Position numbers and translations under genes: made by a program. From Alloprevotella rava (GTDB lineage: Bacteria > Bacteroidota > Bacteroidia > Bacteroidales > Bacteroidaceae): 44,574 nucleotides of DNA. Where the stretch lies: assembly GCF_014195585.1 (NCBI RefSeq), contig NZ_JACICA010000014.1:1-44574 (forward strand). Reading direction: 5' to 3'. Shown here one piece after another: positions 25,225 to 33,629 of the stretch (its first letter is position 1; each line of letters begins with the position of its first letter). The notes beneath the pieces were generated by a model, which did no database searches, had not been told where the DNA came from, and worked only from the letters and a program-made list of their open reading frames with translations.

Positions 25225-26038
25225 ATCATTTATCTTGCTGGTAGCCACCATGCTGTCGCTGCCCGCTGCCGCCGATGATTTCGGCCTTTGGCCCGAAGTG
25301 GGCGTAGAGAAAAAGTTGGGACGCTTCTCCGTTGAGGCTTCTGCTGGTATGCGCTTCGATGATGCTGTGAGCCGCCTCACGCGCACCGATTTAGGCGTGG
25401 GAGTGAACTATAAACCCCTCAAGTTTCTGAAACTCGGCGTGGGATACGACTTCATTCGCGACTATTCTGGACCGGAGGAAAAAGTTCACTACAACAGCTC
25501 CAATAAGATGAACGGCTACAATGTGAAGCAATCCTACTGGCGTGCGAAGCATCGTTTCCATTTCGATGCTACGGGGAAATACAGTGTGGGACGTTTCACC
25601 TTCTCCCTGCGCGAACGCTATCAGCTCACTCGCAACATGGCCGTCACCGTGACGGAGAATAAATACCGTGGCGTAGTGGTCAATCCCGACACCTATGAGG
25701 GAGCTACTTACCAAGGTACTTACGACAGCAATGTCTATGCTTACAAAGAGAGCAAAGTAAAGGAAAAGGGAGCTAAGACAAAGCATTTCTTGCGTTCACG
25801 TCTCGGAGTGTCGTACAACATAGCTCACTGCCCCATCACGCCTTTCACCTCCTTTGAGATTAGCAACAATTTGGCAAATGGCTTTTCTCTCGACAAACGC
25901 CGATGGATTCTGGGTGGCGATTGGAAGGTGAAGCGCCACCATACTGTTTCGTTGGCCTATGTTTACACCAATGGGGATGATGGCGACAACGATGCCAACT
26001 CCCACGCCATCAGTGTTGGCTATAATTTCAGTTTCTAA
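25211..26038 (+). CDS. DUF2490 outer membrane protein
   Basis: This 275-residue protein has a signal peptide ending near PAAADD (about 20-22) and a run of amphipathic beta strands (GLWPEVGVEKKLGRFSVEASAGMRFDD, LKLGVGYDFIRDYS, RFHFDATGKYSVGRFTFSLRERYQLTRN), ending in SVGYNFSF with a C-terminal Phe typical of outer membrane barrels. The family is DUF2490. The 14-base overlap with DUF4956 suggests coupled translation and a shared pathway with the VTC protein. Confidence 0.8.
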   Translation: MRLNKSFILLVATMLSLPAAADDFGLWPEVGVEKKLGRFSVEASAGMRFDDAVSRLTRTDLGVGVNYKPLKFLKLGVGYDFIRDYSGPEEKVHYNSSNKMNGYNVKQSYWRAKHRFHFDATGKYSVGRFTFSLRERYQLTRNMAVTVTENKYRGVVVNPDTYEGATYQGTYDSNVYAYKESKVKEKGAKTKHFLRSRLGVSYNIAHCPITPFTSFEISNNLANGFSLDKRRWILGGDWKVKRHHTVSLAYVYTNGDDGDNDANSHAISVGYNFSF

Positions 26039-26056
26039 GATTCCATACACTCGCCT

Positions 26057-26515
26057 ATGAAACGTATTTCTATCCTCGCCGCTTTCTTGCTCCTCGCAGC
26101 GGGCGCAAAGGCACAAACTTATAGCTATCTGACATTTCAGCAAACAGATGGCACGCAGAAAAGCCTAACCGCCAACGGCTTGAAGATAACTTTTTCTGGT
26201 AATACACTGACCGCCACCAGCGCGGAAGGTACAACCACGCTGCCCCTGACAGGTCTCTCCAAGATGTTCTTCACCTCCGAAGTGTCTGGTGTTCTCAATC
26301 CCACAGGTGGGCAAACGCTCGTCACGATAGGGGAGAGCAGCATCAGCGTATTGGCTCCAGTGGGCACAACCATTCGTGTGTACACCACTGACGGTCGTTT
26401 GCTCACCAACTTCCGCAAGCGTTGGAACGGGACAGAAGAGATATGCTCTGGTTTGGAGCGCGGTCTCTACCTCGTCAGTGTTGGCAGTGTCACCTCTAAA
26501 GTTTACATCCGATGA
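26057..26515 (+). CDS. Small secreted protein with a sorting-domain-like C-terminus
   Basis: This 152-residue protein has a signal peptide ending at AKAQ (about residue 20). Residues 21-85 resemble the repeated strand pattern found at the start of the next gene product (TDGTQKSLTANGLKITFSG; LPLTGLSKMFFTSE). The last 50 residues (IRVYTTDGRLLTNFRKRW...GLERGLYLVSVGSVTSKVYIR) look like a type IX secretion C-terminal sorting domain. No enzymatic motif is seen. It overlaps the next gene by 4 bases and so is probably made with it as a surface component. Confidence 0.65.
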   Translation: MKRISILAAFLLLAAGAKAQTYSYLTFQQTDGTQKSLTANGLKITFSGNTLTATSAEGTTTLPLTGLSKMFFTSEVSGVLNPTGGQTLVTIGESSISVLAPVGTTIRVYTTDGRLLTNFRKRWNGTEEICSGLERGLYLVSVGSVTSKVYIR

Positions 26516-27741
26516 AAAAGCTTTTTCTCCTCTTGATCACAATGTGTTGCACTTTGGCTGTTGAGGCACAAACACTCAATATCTACCAAGGTTCGGTTTG
26601 CGTGGGCGTTTCAGCTGCTGATGCAGGCGATATGACCTACGACAACGGTACAACGCTGACCATTGCAGGGCGCACCTATTCCATTGCCGATATTGACTCC
26701 ATCGTTGTCAATACGCGCTCCGTCACGGCGGGGCAAGTGGAGGTGGAATACTCCAACAGCGGTGCGCGCGTGTTTATGGCGGGCGATGTTGCCCCTTATC
26801 TGACGGCTTCTGTCAGTGGCGCACACGTGAGTATCACATCCGCCGATGGTCTGACGCGGGAAATCAATTACGTTCTGAGTGGCACAAGCTCTGATGGTAG
26901 TTTCACGCAAACGGGTAGCTATAAGATGCGACTCACGCTCAAAGGTCTGGGTCTCACTTCCTTATCAGGTGCCGCCATCAATGTGCAGAACGGAAAGCGC
27001 ATCAAAGTGGTGCTGGCTGAAGGGACAACCAACACGCTGACCGATGCCGCCGCAGGTTCTCAGAAAGCCTGCTTCTACGTTCGCGGACACGCCGAATTCG
27101 TAGGTGGGGGCACGCTGACGCTGACAGGACGCAAAGCACACGCCTTTGCTTCTGGCGAATACACCGAACTGCATTCTTCTCTGGGACATATCTCTGTGGT
27201 TTCTGCCGTGACGGATGGTTTCCATGTTGGGCAGTATTTCCGCATGGCGGGAGGAAGACTTACGATTGCGGGCGTAAAATCAGACGGCATAGATGTAGGC
27301 GCAACAAAGGATTCCACCGAGGAGAACAACGGACAACTGCTCATCTCTGGCGGAACACTGGCGATAACCCTCGATGCTGCCAATGATGTGAAGGGAATCA
27401 AGGCCGATAGCCTAATTACCATCAGCGGAGGCAACATCACCATCACTGGTTCGGGCAACGGACAAAAAGGCATAAAGACCGCTACCGATTTGCTGGTCAA
27501 CAACGCTTCGGGCATAGCTCCCACCATTACTATCACGCTCACGGGCACTACCCATAACAAGGGACAGGCCGATGAGAGCAAGACGCGCGGCATGAAGATA
27601 GACCGAAACTTCACTTTCGATGGTGGAACTATCAATATCTCCACTTCCGGCTCAAAAGCGAAAGCCATTGTTGTGGATGGTACCTACTATTATAAGAGTG
27701 GCACTATCAACTGCCCTGTTTCTGCTGCAACAGTTGGCTAA
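26512..27741 (+). CDS. Cthe_2159-like beta-helix carbohydrate-binding surface protein
   Basis: This 409-residue protein has a signal peptide ending at VEAQ (about 20). From about residue 105 a right-handed parallel beta-helix runs to the end: INVQNGKRIKVVLAEGTTNTL, GGGTLTLTGRKAHAF, AGGRLTIAGVKSDGIDVGATKD, SGGTLAITLDAANDVKGIKAD, SGGNITITGSGNGQKGIKTATD, FDGGTINISTSGSKAKAIVVDG. The G-x-L/I-x-I with acidic DGID/DVKGIK loops is the Cthe_2159 (carbohydrate-binding domain) pattern; the founding protein binds acidic polysaccharide with calcium. It is the last gene of the VTC cluster and is followed by a strong terminator. Confidence 0.83.
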   Translation: MKKLFLLLITMCCTLAVEAQTLNIYQGSVCVGVSAADAGDMTYDNGTTLTIAGRTYSIADIDSIVVNTRSVTAGQVEVEYSNSGARVFMAGDVAPYLTASVSGAHVSITSADGLTREINYVLSGTSSDGSFTQTGSYKMRLTLKGLGLTSLSGAAINVQNGKRIKVVLAEGTTNTLTDAAAGSQKACFYVRGHAEFVGGGTLTLTGRKAHAFASGEYTELHSSLGHISVVSAVTDGFHVGQYFRMAGGRLTIAGVKSDGIDVGATKDSTEENNGQLLISGGTLAITLDAANDVKGIKADSLITISGGNITITGSGNGQKGIKTATDLLVNNASGIAPTITITLTGTTHNKGQADESKTRGMKIDRNFTFDGGTINISTSGSKAKAIVVDGTYYYKSGTINCPVSAATVG

Positions 27742-27767
27742 CGCCCTATTGCTATCGACTTCTTACT

Positions 27768-27808
27768 CCGAGAGATTTTTAGACTTGCCTAAAATCTCTC
27801 GGTTTTTG
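27768..27808 (+). terminator. Terminator of the VTC cluster
   Basis: CCGAGAGATTTTTAG at 27768 pairs with CTAAAATCTCTCGG (27789-27802) with one bulged base, followed by TTTTTG. It starts 26 bases after the last stop codon of the five-gene operon. Confidence 0.9.
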
Positions 27809-27922
27809 TTTATAAAAAAATGAACAGGGCTTATTGCGCATTGCTTCTTTTTCTATTAACTCCCACGTTTTTCCGTCGTAATATAGAGGCTGATAATTCC
27901 CTAAAAAGATATCTCTGAAGAG

Positions 27923-28010
27923 AATCGGCTCAAAAAGAGTCCTTTTTGATGTGTTTTTTAGCTTAATTTGAGCCGATTTATATAAGAAAATCACCAAATT
28001 TGCACCGATT
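27923..28010 (+). promoter_or_regulatory. Operator-like repeats before the Fic gene
   Basis: Three copies of one 12-base box lie in the 100 bases before the Fic start: AATCGGCTCAAA (27923-27934), its exact inverse TTTGAGCCGATT (27967-27978) and TTTGCACCGATT (27999-28010, two mismatches). The last ends 13 bases before the ATG. This is the layout expected for autoregulation by the wing-helix end of the Fic protein, which is inference. No full TTTG/TAnnTTTG promoter with the right spacing is obvious. Confidence 0.5.
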
Positions 28011-28023
28011 CGATTTTTAACCT

Positions 28024-29058
28024 ATGGATATTACACGCGAAATACTACAATTTCTGCATAACGATCCGCTATCGTCGCGCGATGAAATAAAGTTAGGTAT
28101 TAGTTTTGACGGAAGCGATGCTTCATTGAAGCGAATCTTGTCTTCAGCTGCACAAAAGGGTGATATAGTTGTTGTAGGAAAAGCTCGTGCAACACGTTAT
28201 CGTCTTTCAAATCAAGCATATCTATTGATGCCTCTCAATTTAGATACGTACTTTGCTTTAGATATTGACGATCGCCAAGTGCAGACGTCATTCAACTTTG
28301 AACTTATTCGTGGACAGCTTCCCACTATTTCGCTTTTTACTGATGAAGAAATGTCTCATCTTGTGCAGTTGCAAGATGAGTTCAGAAAGCATATCAATGG
28401 AATAACTGTTGGTGAATATCGCAAGGAAATGGAGCGACTGAGCATTGACCTTAGTTGGAAATCTTCACAGATTGAGGGGAATACATACTCTCTGCTGGAA
28501 ACGGAACGCCTCCTGCGTGAAAGCAAGACAGCTGATGGTAAGACAAAGGAAGAAGCTGTCATGCTTCTTAATCATAAGGATGCACTTCATTTTCTCCTTG
28601 ATAATCCAGATTATCTGGAGAAACTTAGTATAAGCCATATTGAAGACATTCATCAACTGCTGACCAAAGATCTCTCTGTTGATAGGGGACTTCGTCGTCG
28701 CCGTGTAGGTATTACAGGGACAAACTATCGCCCTCTCGATAATGAGTTCCAAATTCGTGAAGCAATGCACGACACTTGTGATTTGGTCAATGGAAAGAAA
28801 AATGTTTTTGAGAAAGCCCTGCTCACCTTAGTGCTTTTGTCCTATATTCAAGCTTTTTCAGATGGAAACAAGCGTACGGCACGTATCACGAGCAATGCTA
28901 TTATGATAGCTAATGGCTATTGTCCGCTAAGTTTCCGCTCTGTAGATTCCATCGACTATAAGAAAGCAATGCTCATCTTCTATGAGCAGAATAATCTATA
29001 TGCTTTCAAACAAATTTTCATGGATCAGTTTGAGTTTGCTGTAAAAGAGTATTTCTGA
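28024..29058 (+). CDS. Fic-domain protein with degenerate catalytic motif
   Basis: This 344-residue protein has an N-terminal winged-helix-like region (about 1-65), an inhibitory helix SSQIEGN (147-153, fitting the class II S/T-x-x-x-E-G/N rule, with E151), and a Fic core ending in IQAFSDGNKRTARITSNAIMIANG. Active Fic enzymes read HPFxDGNGR; here the catalytic His is Q276 and the second Gly is Lys. The remaining FxDGN-R anion-binding residues are kept. AMP transfer is thus doubtful, although I recall related Bacteroidetes proteins with IQPF/IQAF, so it may be a real subfamily with another activity. The gene is AT-rich and sits at the left edge of the mobile region. Confidence 0.82.
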   Translation: MDITREILQFLHNDPLSSRDEIKLGISFDGSDASLKRILSSAAQKGDIVVVGKARATRYRLSNQAYLLMPLNLDTYFALDIDDRQVQTSFNFELIRGQLPTISLFTDEEMSHLVQLQDEFRKHINGITVGEYRKEMERLSIDLSWKSSQIEGNTYSLLETERLLRESKTADGKTKEEAVMLLNHKDALHFLLDNPDYLEKLSISHIEDIHQLLTKDLSVDRGLRRRRVGITGTNYRPLDNEFQIREAMHDTCDLVNGKKNVFEKALLTLVLLSYIQAFSDGNKRTARITSNAIMIANGYCPLSFRSVDSIDYKKAMLIFYEQNNLYAFKQIFMDQFEFAVKEYF

Positions 29059-29072
29059 ATACTATTTCATTA

Positions 29073-29649
29073 CTAAATTATTACCTCTTGAAGAGGTGGT
29101 TTTTCTTCCTCCAAATTGTAAGCATTATCTTCGTGAAGTCCTGCCTCTGGCGGAGGCGCACTATGCTTAACCGTGGGTGATGCTCGAGCGAGGGCGAGGG
29201 TGAACCCGTGGGGAAGTGGACAGAGAGGACTCCGACGCAGGAAGCGTCGCACTGCAAGCGTGGAAGGACAAAAACAATCACGCAGAGAGCGCGGGAATTG
29301 CATCTCTTCTCTACCAGCGAAAACATAAAATTTTTGCTTGTTCTCGGCGGAATCTTTGTTCAGAAGCATACCACGAAGCCCTTCTACGCCTTGCTCCACA
29401 TTGCTTGCCAGAACTTTGTAAAGCCCAAAGCGGGACGGTTCGTTGAACTGTTTGAAGAAATTGGTCATGAAGTTCTTCAGAAGTTCGTCCCTGCCATTGA
29501 ACGTCAAAAACGCGGCTTGGTTGGCGGCTGTGGCTTCAGTTGTCTGGAGTTTGCCCTTGTCGTCGATACCCGATACAACGGAGAGTTTACCCACTTCCTT
29601 TTCGTTCTTCCAAGACCAGCACATAGTTGTCATTGTTGTTTGATTCCAT
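29073..29649 (-). pseudogene. DUF4099/DUF3945-type conjugative element gene, frameshifted and truncated
   Basis: A start at 29649 reads MESNNNDNYVLVLEERKGSG and then meets TAA at 29587. Shifting frame near 29590 continues the same family sequence: KLSVVSGIDDKGKLQTTEA, FNGRDELLKNFMTNFFKQFNEPSRFGLYKV, LRGMLLNKDSAENKQK. This matches the N-terminal domain of DUF4099/DUF3945 proteins carried by Bacteroides conjugative elements, normally several hundred residues long. After about 29340 homology is lost and the frame runs through low-complexity, hairpin-rich DNA. Frameshift plus truncation indicate a dead remnant. The opposite-strand open frame (29208-29699) is its shadow. Confidence 0.65.
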
Positions 29650-29753
29650 TGCTTGATAATTTTAATGATGGATACTGTTATCAAAGTGCTAAATTATAGA
29701 TATATAATGAGAATAATTGGGAATTAGCAAAAGAAGGAGATTAAAGGAAAAAT

Positions 29754-30151
29754 AAGGAAAGACAGGCATCCTATCAGACTATAAGAGGTTAGAGACTTTA
29801 TTTTCTTATGGTAATAAGTTTAATCAAAAAATCCCAACTATCAGGTGATAATTGGGATGTGGCGTTGATGTTTATCCCTGGTAAATATCTATGAAAAGAA
29901 ATTCAAAGATACTGGTTATCTCAACTTCTATCGAGATCGCTCCAAGTTTCCAGAAATAGACTTGCTTAGGTTCTCAAGCCTAAAGTGCACACGGCCCTAA
30001 GTATGGCTGGACGGACAGTGATCTCATTTTTTTTCTGCGATTTCCCAGTATAACTTGAGTTTCAACTAAATTGAAGATATCCATGTATTTCTGTGACGGT
30101 CAAATCCTCACGTAACATATAGTTAATATTTGTTTACGCCTGTCTTTCCTT
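29754..30151. repeat. 14-bp inverted repeats bounding a 400-bp gene-free segment
   Basis: AAGGAAAGACAGGC (29754-29767) is repeated as its exact reverse complement at 30138-30151. The segment between has no gene. It contains a hairpin of a T-free type (ATCCCAACTATCA/TGATAATTGGGAT, about 29829-29857) and CTTAGG...CCTAAG near 29966-29983. The inverted repeats may be the ends of a small non-autonomous element or relics of one; no target duplication was seen next to them. Confidence 0.5.
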
Positions 30152-30169
30152 GGCAGTTATTGTTCGCAT

Positions 30170-30439
30170 TCATACTGTTTCCTCCTTTCTGCCATTTGAT
30201 TTGACAACAAGCGGAATTGTCTTTGTGTCTGTTGCTGCTTCCATATTTACATTTGTGGTATTTTTGTCCTTTGCTTTGTACTTGTCTATGAGCCTGTCCA
30301 TATCTTCAGAAATCTTGCTGTCTGTCACCTGTGCATATACTTGAGTACTTGATATGGAGGCATGCCCCATCATCTTGGCAATGCTCTCAATGGGAATACC
30401 TGCGCTAAGAGTCATCGTGCCGAAAGTGTGGCGAGCCAT
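30170..30439 (-). pseudogene. C-terminal fragment of a tyrosine recombinase
   Basis: The last 89 residues of a Bacteroidetes tyrosine integrase survive: ARHTFGTMTLS (containing the H-x-x-R of the catalytic set; the preceding codons read YH), GHASISSTQVYAQV with the final His and nucleophilic Tyr, and ISEDMDRLIDKYK. The N-terminal 300 or so residues are missing, since upstream bases (30446 on) do not continue the protein. It is a paralogue of the interrupted integrase at 31985-33187, sharing GIPIESIAKMM/GICTESIAKMM and ISEDMDRLI. The 290 bases between it and the next integrase hold no recognisable gene. Confidence 0.8.
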
Positions 30440-30730
30440 GTGGTAAATACAAGCATAAGCAAGTATAAGAGGAATATAGGTAGAAATATGGTAACTGGTT
30501 GTGAATTAGTCGTTTTTCTATATTCTGCAACAGATAGAGGTAGGCAGAACAGTGTGGGATATTGAGACCTTTCAGTTACCAAACCGTTATCCTGTTGTTT
30601 CCCGAACAAAGTGAGGTAACGATTATTGGAAGAATTTTTCTCATTCGGTTTCTTCTTATCTGTTTATCAATATTTTGCGTATCAGAGAACGCTTTGATAA
30701 CGGGTAATTTTGCCCATAAAGTTAAAGCGT

Positions 30731-31960
30731 ATGAAGATAGAGAAATTCAAGGTGTTGCTCTACCTGAAAAAAAGCAGACCCGACAAGTCGGGCAAAGCCC
30801 CGATCATGGGACGCATTACCGTCAATCGTTCTATGGTGCAGTTCAGTTGCAAACTCTCCTGTACCCCTGACTTATGGAATCCCCGTGAGAGTCGATTGAA
30901 CGGTAAAAGCAATGAAGCCGTGGAGGTCAATGCCAAATTGGACAAGTTGCTGCTTTCCATTCATGCGGCATTCGACACCTTGGTGGAGCGCAAGATGGAT
31001 TTTGATGCGGAAGCCGTCAAGAATCTGTTCCAGGGAAGTCTCGAAACACAGATGACCTTACTGGCAATGACGGACATCATCTGCGAGGAACTCCGTAAAC
31101 GTATCGGGATAGACCGGGCAAAAGGAACATACCCCGCCTATTTCTACACTCGAAGAACCTTGGCGGAGTTCATTCAAAAGAAATTCCACTCCAAAGACAT
31201 TGCTTTCGGTCAGCTGACCGAACAATTCATTCACGACTATCAGTCTTTTGTCGTGGACGACAAAGGACTTGCCATAGAGACCTGCCGACACTACCTCGCC
31301 ATCATCAAAAAAGTATGCCGTAGAGCCTACAAGGAAGGATATGCCGATAAATGCTTCTTCGCTCATTTCAGTCTCCCCAAGCAAGAGGAGAAGACACCGA
31401 AAGCCCTAAGTCGAGAATCCTTTGAGAAAATCCGAGACTTGGTTATTCCCGAACATCGTACCTCCCATATCTTGGCAAGAGACCTCTTCCTCTTTGCCTG
31501 CTATACGGGAACTTCCTATGCTGATGCGGTATCGGTTACACGGGACAATCTCTTCACGGATGATGAAGGAAATCTATGGCTTAAATACTGCCGCAAGAAA
31601 AACGAACTTCAAGCTTGTGTCAAACTCCTGCCCGAAGCCCTCGAATTGATAGAGAAATACAACGACGATATCCGTCCGACACTCTTTCCGATGCTTTATC
31701 ACCCCAACCTGCGTAGCCTGATGAAATGCCTTGCGGTTCTCGCCGATATCAAGGAAGACCTGACCTACCATGCCGGAAGGCATTCCTTTGCTTCACTGAT
31801 TACTCTGGAAGCAGGAGTGCCCATAGAAACCATCTGTAAGATGCTGGGACATTCGAACCTACAAACTACTCAGAGATACGCGAAGGTTACCCCGAAGAAA
31901 CTCTTCGAGGATATGGACAAATACATCGAAGCGACAAAGGATTTGAAACTCATATTATAA
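30731..31960 (+). CDS. Tyrosine-type site-specific integrase (IntDOT-like)
   Basis: This 409-residue recombinase starts at the ATG at 30731. It has an arm-binding/core-binding N-terminal half (about 1-200; IGIDRAKGTYPAYFYTRRTLAEFIQKKF) and a catalytic half with YHAGRHSFASL (H-x-x-R-H), GHSNLQTTQRYAKV with the final His and nucleophilic Tyr. The position of the first catalytic Arg reads CYTGTSYADAV, so Arg I is replaced by Thr; IntDOT of CTnDOT likewise lacks a standard Arg I, so this does not imply inactivity. It mediates insertion and excision of the mobile element. A second integrase gene starts 24 bases downstream, a tandem pair. Confidence 0.9.
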   Translation: MKIEKFKVLLYLKKSRPDKSGKAPIMGRITVNRSMVQFSCKLSCTPDLWNPRESRLNGKSNEAVEVNAKLDKLLLSIHAAFDTLVERKMDFDAEAVKNLFQGSLETQMTLLAMTDIICEELRKRIGIDRAKGTYPAYFYTRRTLAEFIQKKFHSKDIAFGQLTEQFIHDYQSFVVDDKGLAIETCRHYLAIIKKVCRRAYKEGYADKCFFAHFSLPKQEEKTPKALSRESFEKIRDLVIPEHRTSHILARDLFLFACYTGTSYADAVSVTRDNLFTDDEGNLWLKYCRKKNELQACVKLLPEALELIEKYNDDIRPTLFPMLYHPNLRSLMKCLAVLADIKEDLTYHAGRHSFASLITLEAGVPIETICKMLGHSNLQTTQRYAKVTPKKLFEDMDKYIEATKDLKLIL

Positions 31961-31984
31961 ACACCCCATAATAACAAACGAATT

Positions 31985-33187
31985 ATGCGTAGCACATTTT
32001 CTTTACTACTCTATATCAATCGCAACAAGGTACGTTCTGATGGTACAACTTCCGTCCTTTGCCGAATCTCCATTGACGGAAAGAACACCGTTATCACCAC
32101 GGGTATCTCCTGCAACCCCCAACAATGGAACGCCAAAAATGCAGAGGCCTCAGATGCACGGACAAACAACCGTCTGAAGAAGTTCCGCAGTAATGCGGAA
32201 CAGCTTTATGAGGATCTGCTCAAGAAATACGGCGTTGTCAGTGCGGAACTGTTGAAAAACGAAATCGCAGGACATGTCGTAGTCCCCGTTCATTTACTCC
32301 GGATGGGAGAAAGAGAACGAGAACGCCTTGCGATAAGAGCCAAAGAAATAGGCTCAAACTCCACATACAGGAGTTCAAGATATTACCAAAGTTATATCCG
32401 CGAGTTTTTGGAGTCAAAAGGCATGAGCGACATTGCTTTCTCAGACATCACCGAGGAGTTCGGACGGGAATACAAGGTTTATCTGAAACGATACAAAAAC
32501 TTCGGAGCATCGCAGACCAACCATTGCCTTTGTTGGCTGAACCGATTAGTTTACCTTGCTGTTGACCATGAGATTATTAGAGCCAATCCATTGGAAGAAG
32601 TCGAATATGAGAAGAAGCCACCTGCCAAGCGTATGCACATCAGCAAAGCGGAGCTAAAACAGTTATTGGAACTTAAATTGCCACAGAATGACCCTTTGAA
32701 AGAGCTGGCTCGACGGACTTTCATCTTCTCTTGTTTTACGGGGCTTGCCTATGTTGATACACAATTGCTTTATCCGCATCACATAGGAAAGACAGCTTAG
32801 GGAAGGCGTTATATACGGATTAACCGCAGGAAAACGAAAGTAGAGTCATTCATTCCCCTGCATCCGATAGCCGAGCAGATTATCAACCTGTATAACACGA
32901 CAGATGACACGCAACCCGTCTTTCCGCTGCCAAGCAGGGATATGATGTGGTTTGAGATACACGAACTGGGCGTCATCATCGGACGCAAGGAGAATCTGTC
33001 CTACCATCAAGCCCGGCACAGCTTCGGATCGTTTTTGATTTCCGAAGGGATTTGCACGGAGAGCATTGCCAAGATGATGAGACATGCTTCCATTACCAGT
33101 ACGCAGACCTATGCGAAGATTTCGGAGAAGAAAATCTCAGAAGATATGGATAGACTGATAGAAAGACGAAAGAACAACGAATATTGA
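31985..33187 (+). pseudogene. Second tyrosine integrase, split by one in-frame amber codon
   Basis: The frame that starts at 31985 (MRSTFSLLLYINRNKV) stops at TAG 32798-32800 after ...FTGLAYVDTQLLYPHHIGKTA. The very same frame then continues with GRRYIRINRRKTKVESFIPLHP and on through YHQARHSFGSF, RHASITSTQTYAKI and ISEDMDRLIERRK to TGA at 33185-33187. Without the TAG it is a normal 400-residue integrase. A single base change thus removes all catalytic residues after the TGLAY region. The usual GHAS is RHAS. It could be a recent pseudogene, or be read through; a strain using an amber suppressor is unlikely but not excluded. Confidence 0.85.
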
Positions 33188-33193
33188 AACACG

Positions 33194-33553
33194 ATGAAAA
33201 GAGAAATCATAACCATCAGTGAGAATGGAGAAATACACATCCCGTCTGCTCCCATTTGGATGTCGGCTTGTGAGATTGCCGACCTACTAGGGGCATTCTC
33301 CGGAAAAGTGAACGCACAAATCAAAGCGATATTCAAAGAGGGTCTTTTGATGGAGACGGAAGCAATGCAAACGCTCCACTTTGAACACGGCTTTACAGAT
33401 TTGTATGGTATGGAAATGATAACGATTCTATCGTTTCGTATTGCCACACCAAAGGCAAAGAATTTGCGAAGGTGGATAATTGGCAGGCTTTCGGAGAAGA
33501 AAACAAATCCAATTTTATTTGTGTATTATTCCAAGGATGTATGGTATAATTAA
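33194..33553 (+). CDS. Element-linked small protein of unknown function
   Basis: This 119-residue protein starts six bases after the second integrase and is likely cotranscribed. MKREIITISENGEIHIPSAPIWMSACEIADLLGAFSGKVNAQIKAI contains a helix-turn-helix-like stretch (about residues 22-50, MSACEIADLLGAFSGKVNAQI), so a DNA-binding role is possible. I recall similar genes beside integrases in Bacteroidetes elements but no established function. The C-terminal end (LRRWIIGRLSEKKTNPILFVYYSKD) is basic and ends in hydrophobic residues. No signal peptide. Confidence 0.6.
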   Translation: MKREIITISENGEIHIPSAPIWMSACEIADLLGAFSGKVNAQIKAIFKEGLLMETEAMQTLHFEHGFTDLYGMEMITILSFRIATPKAKNLRRWIIGRLSEKKTNPILFVYYSKDVWYN

Positions 33554-33592
33554 ATGTAAAAGACAGTTGAAATTATTTTCTTACTTAAATCT

Positions 33593-33623
33593 TTGGGCTT
33601 TTCTTTTGAATAGTCTATCTTTG
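33593..33623 (+). promoter_or_regulatory. Promoter of the AbiE operon
   Basis: TTTG ending at 33595 and TATCTTTG (33616-33623) are separated by 20 bases, a full Bacteroidetes consensus match. Transcription should start near 33630, inside or at the edge of the adjoining palindrome. Confidence 0.75.
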
Positions 33624-33629
33624 CAAACG

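Noticed and set aside
27779-27997. 72-codon minus-strand frame between the VTC terminator and the Fic gene
   Set aside because: It overlaps both the terminator and the operator-like repeats and has no family I recognise.
29208-29699. 163-codon + strand frame
   Set aside because: The opposite strand carries the DUF4099-like match.
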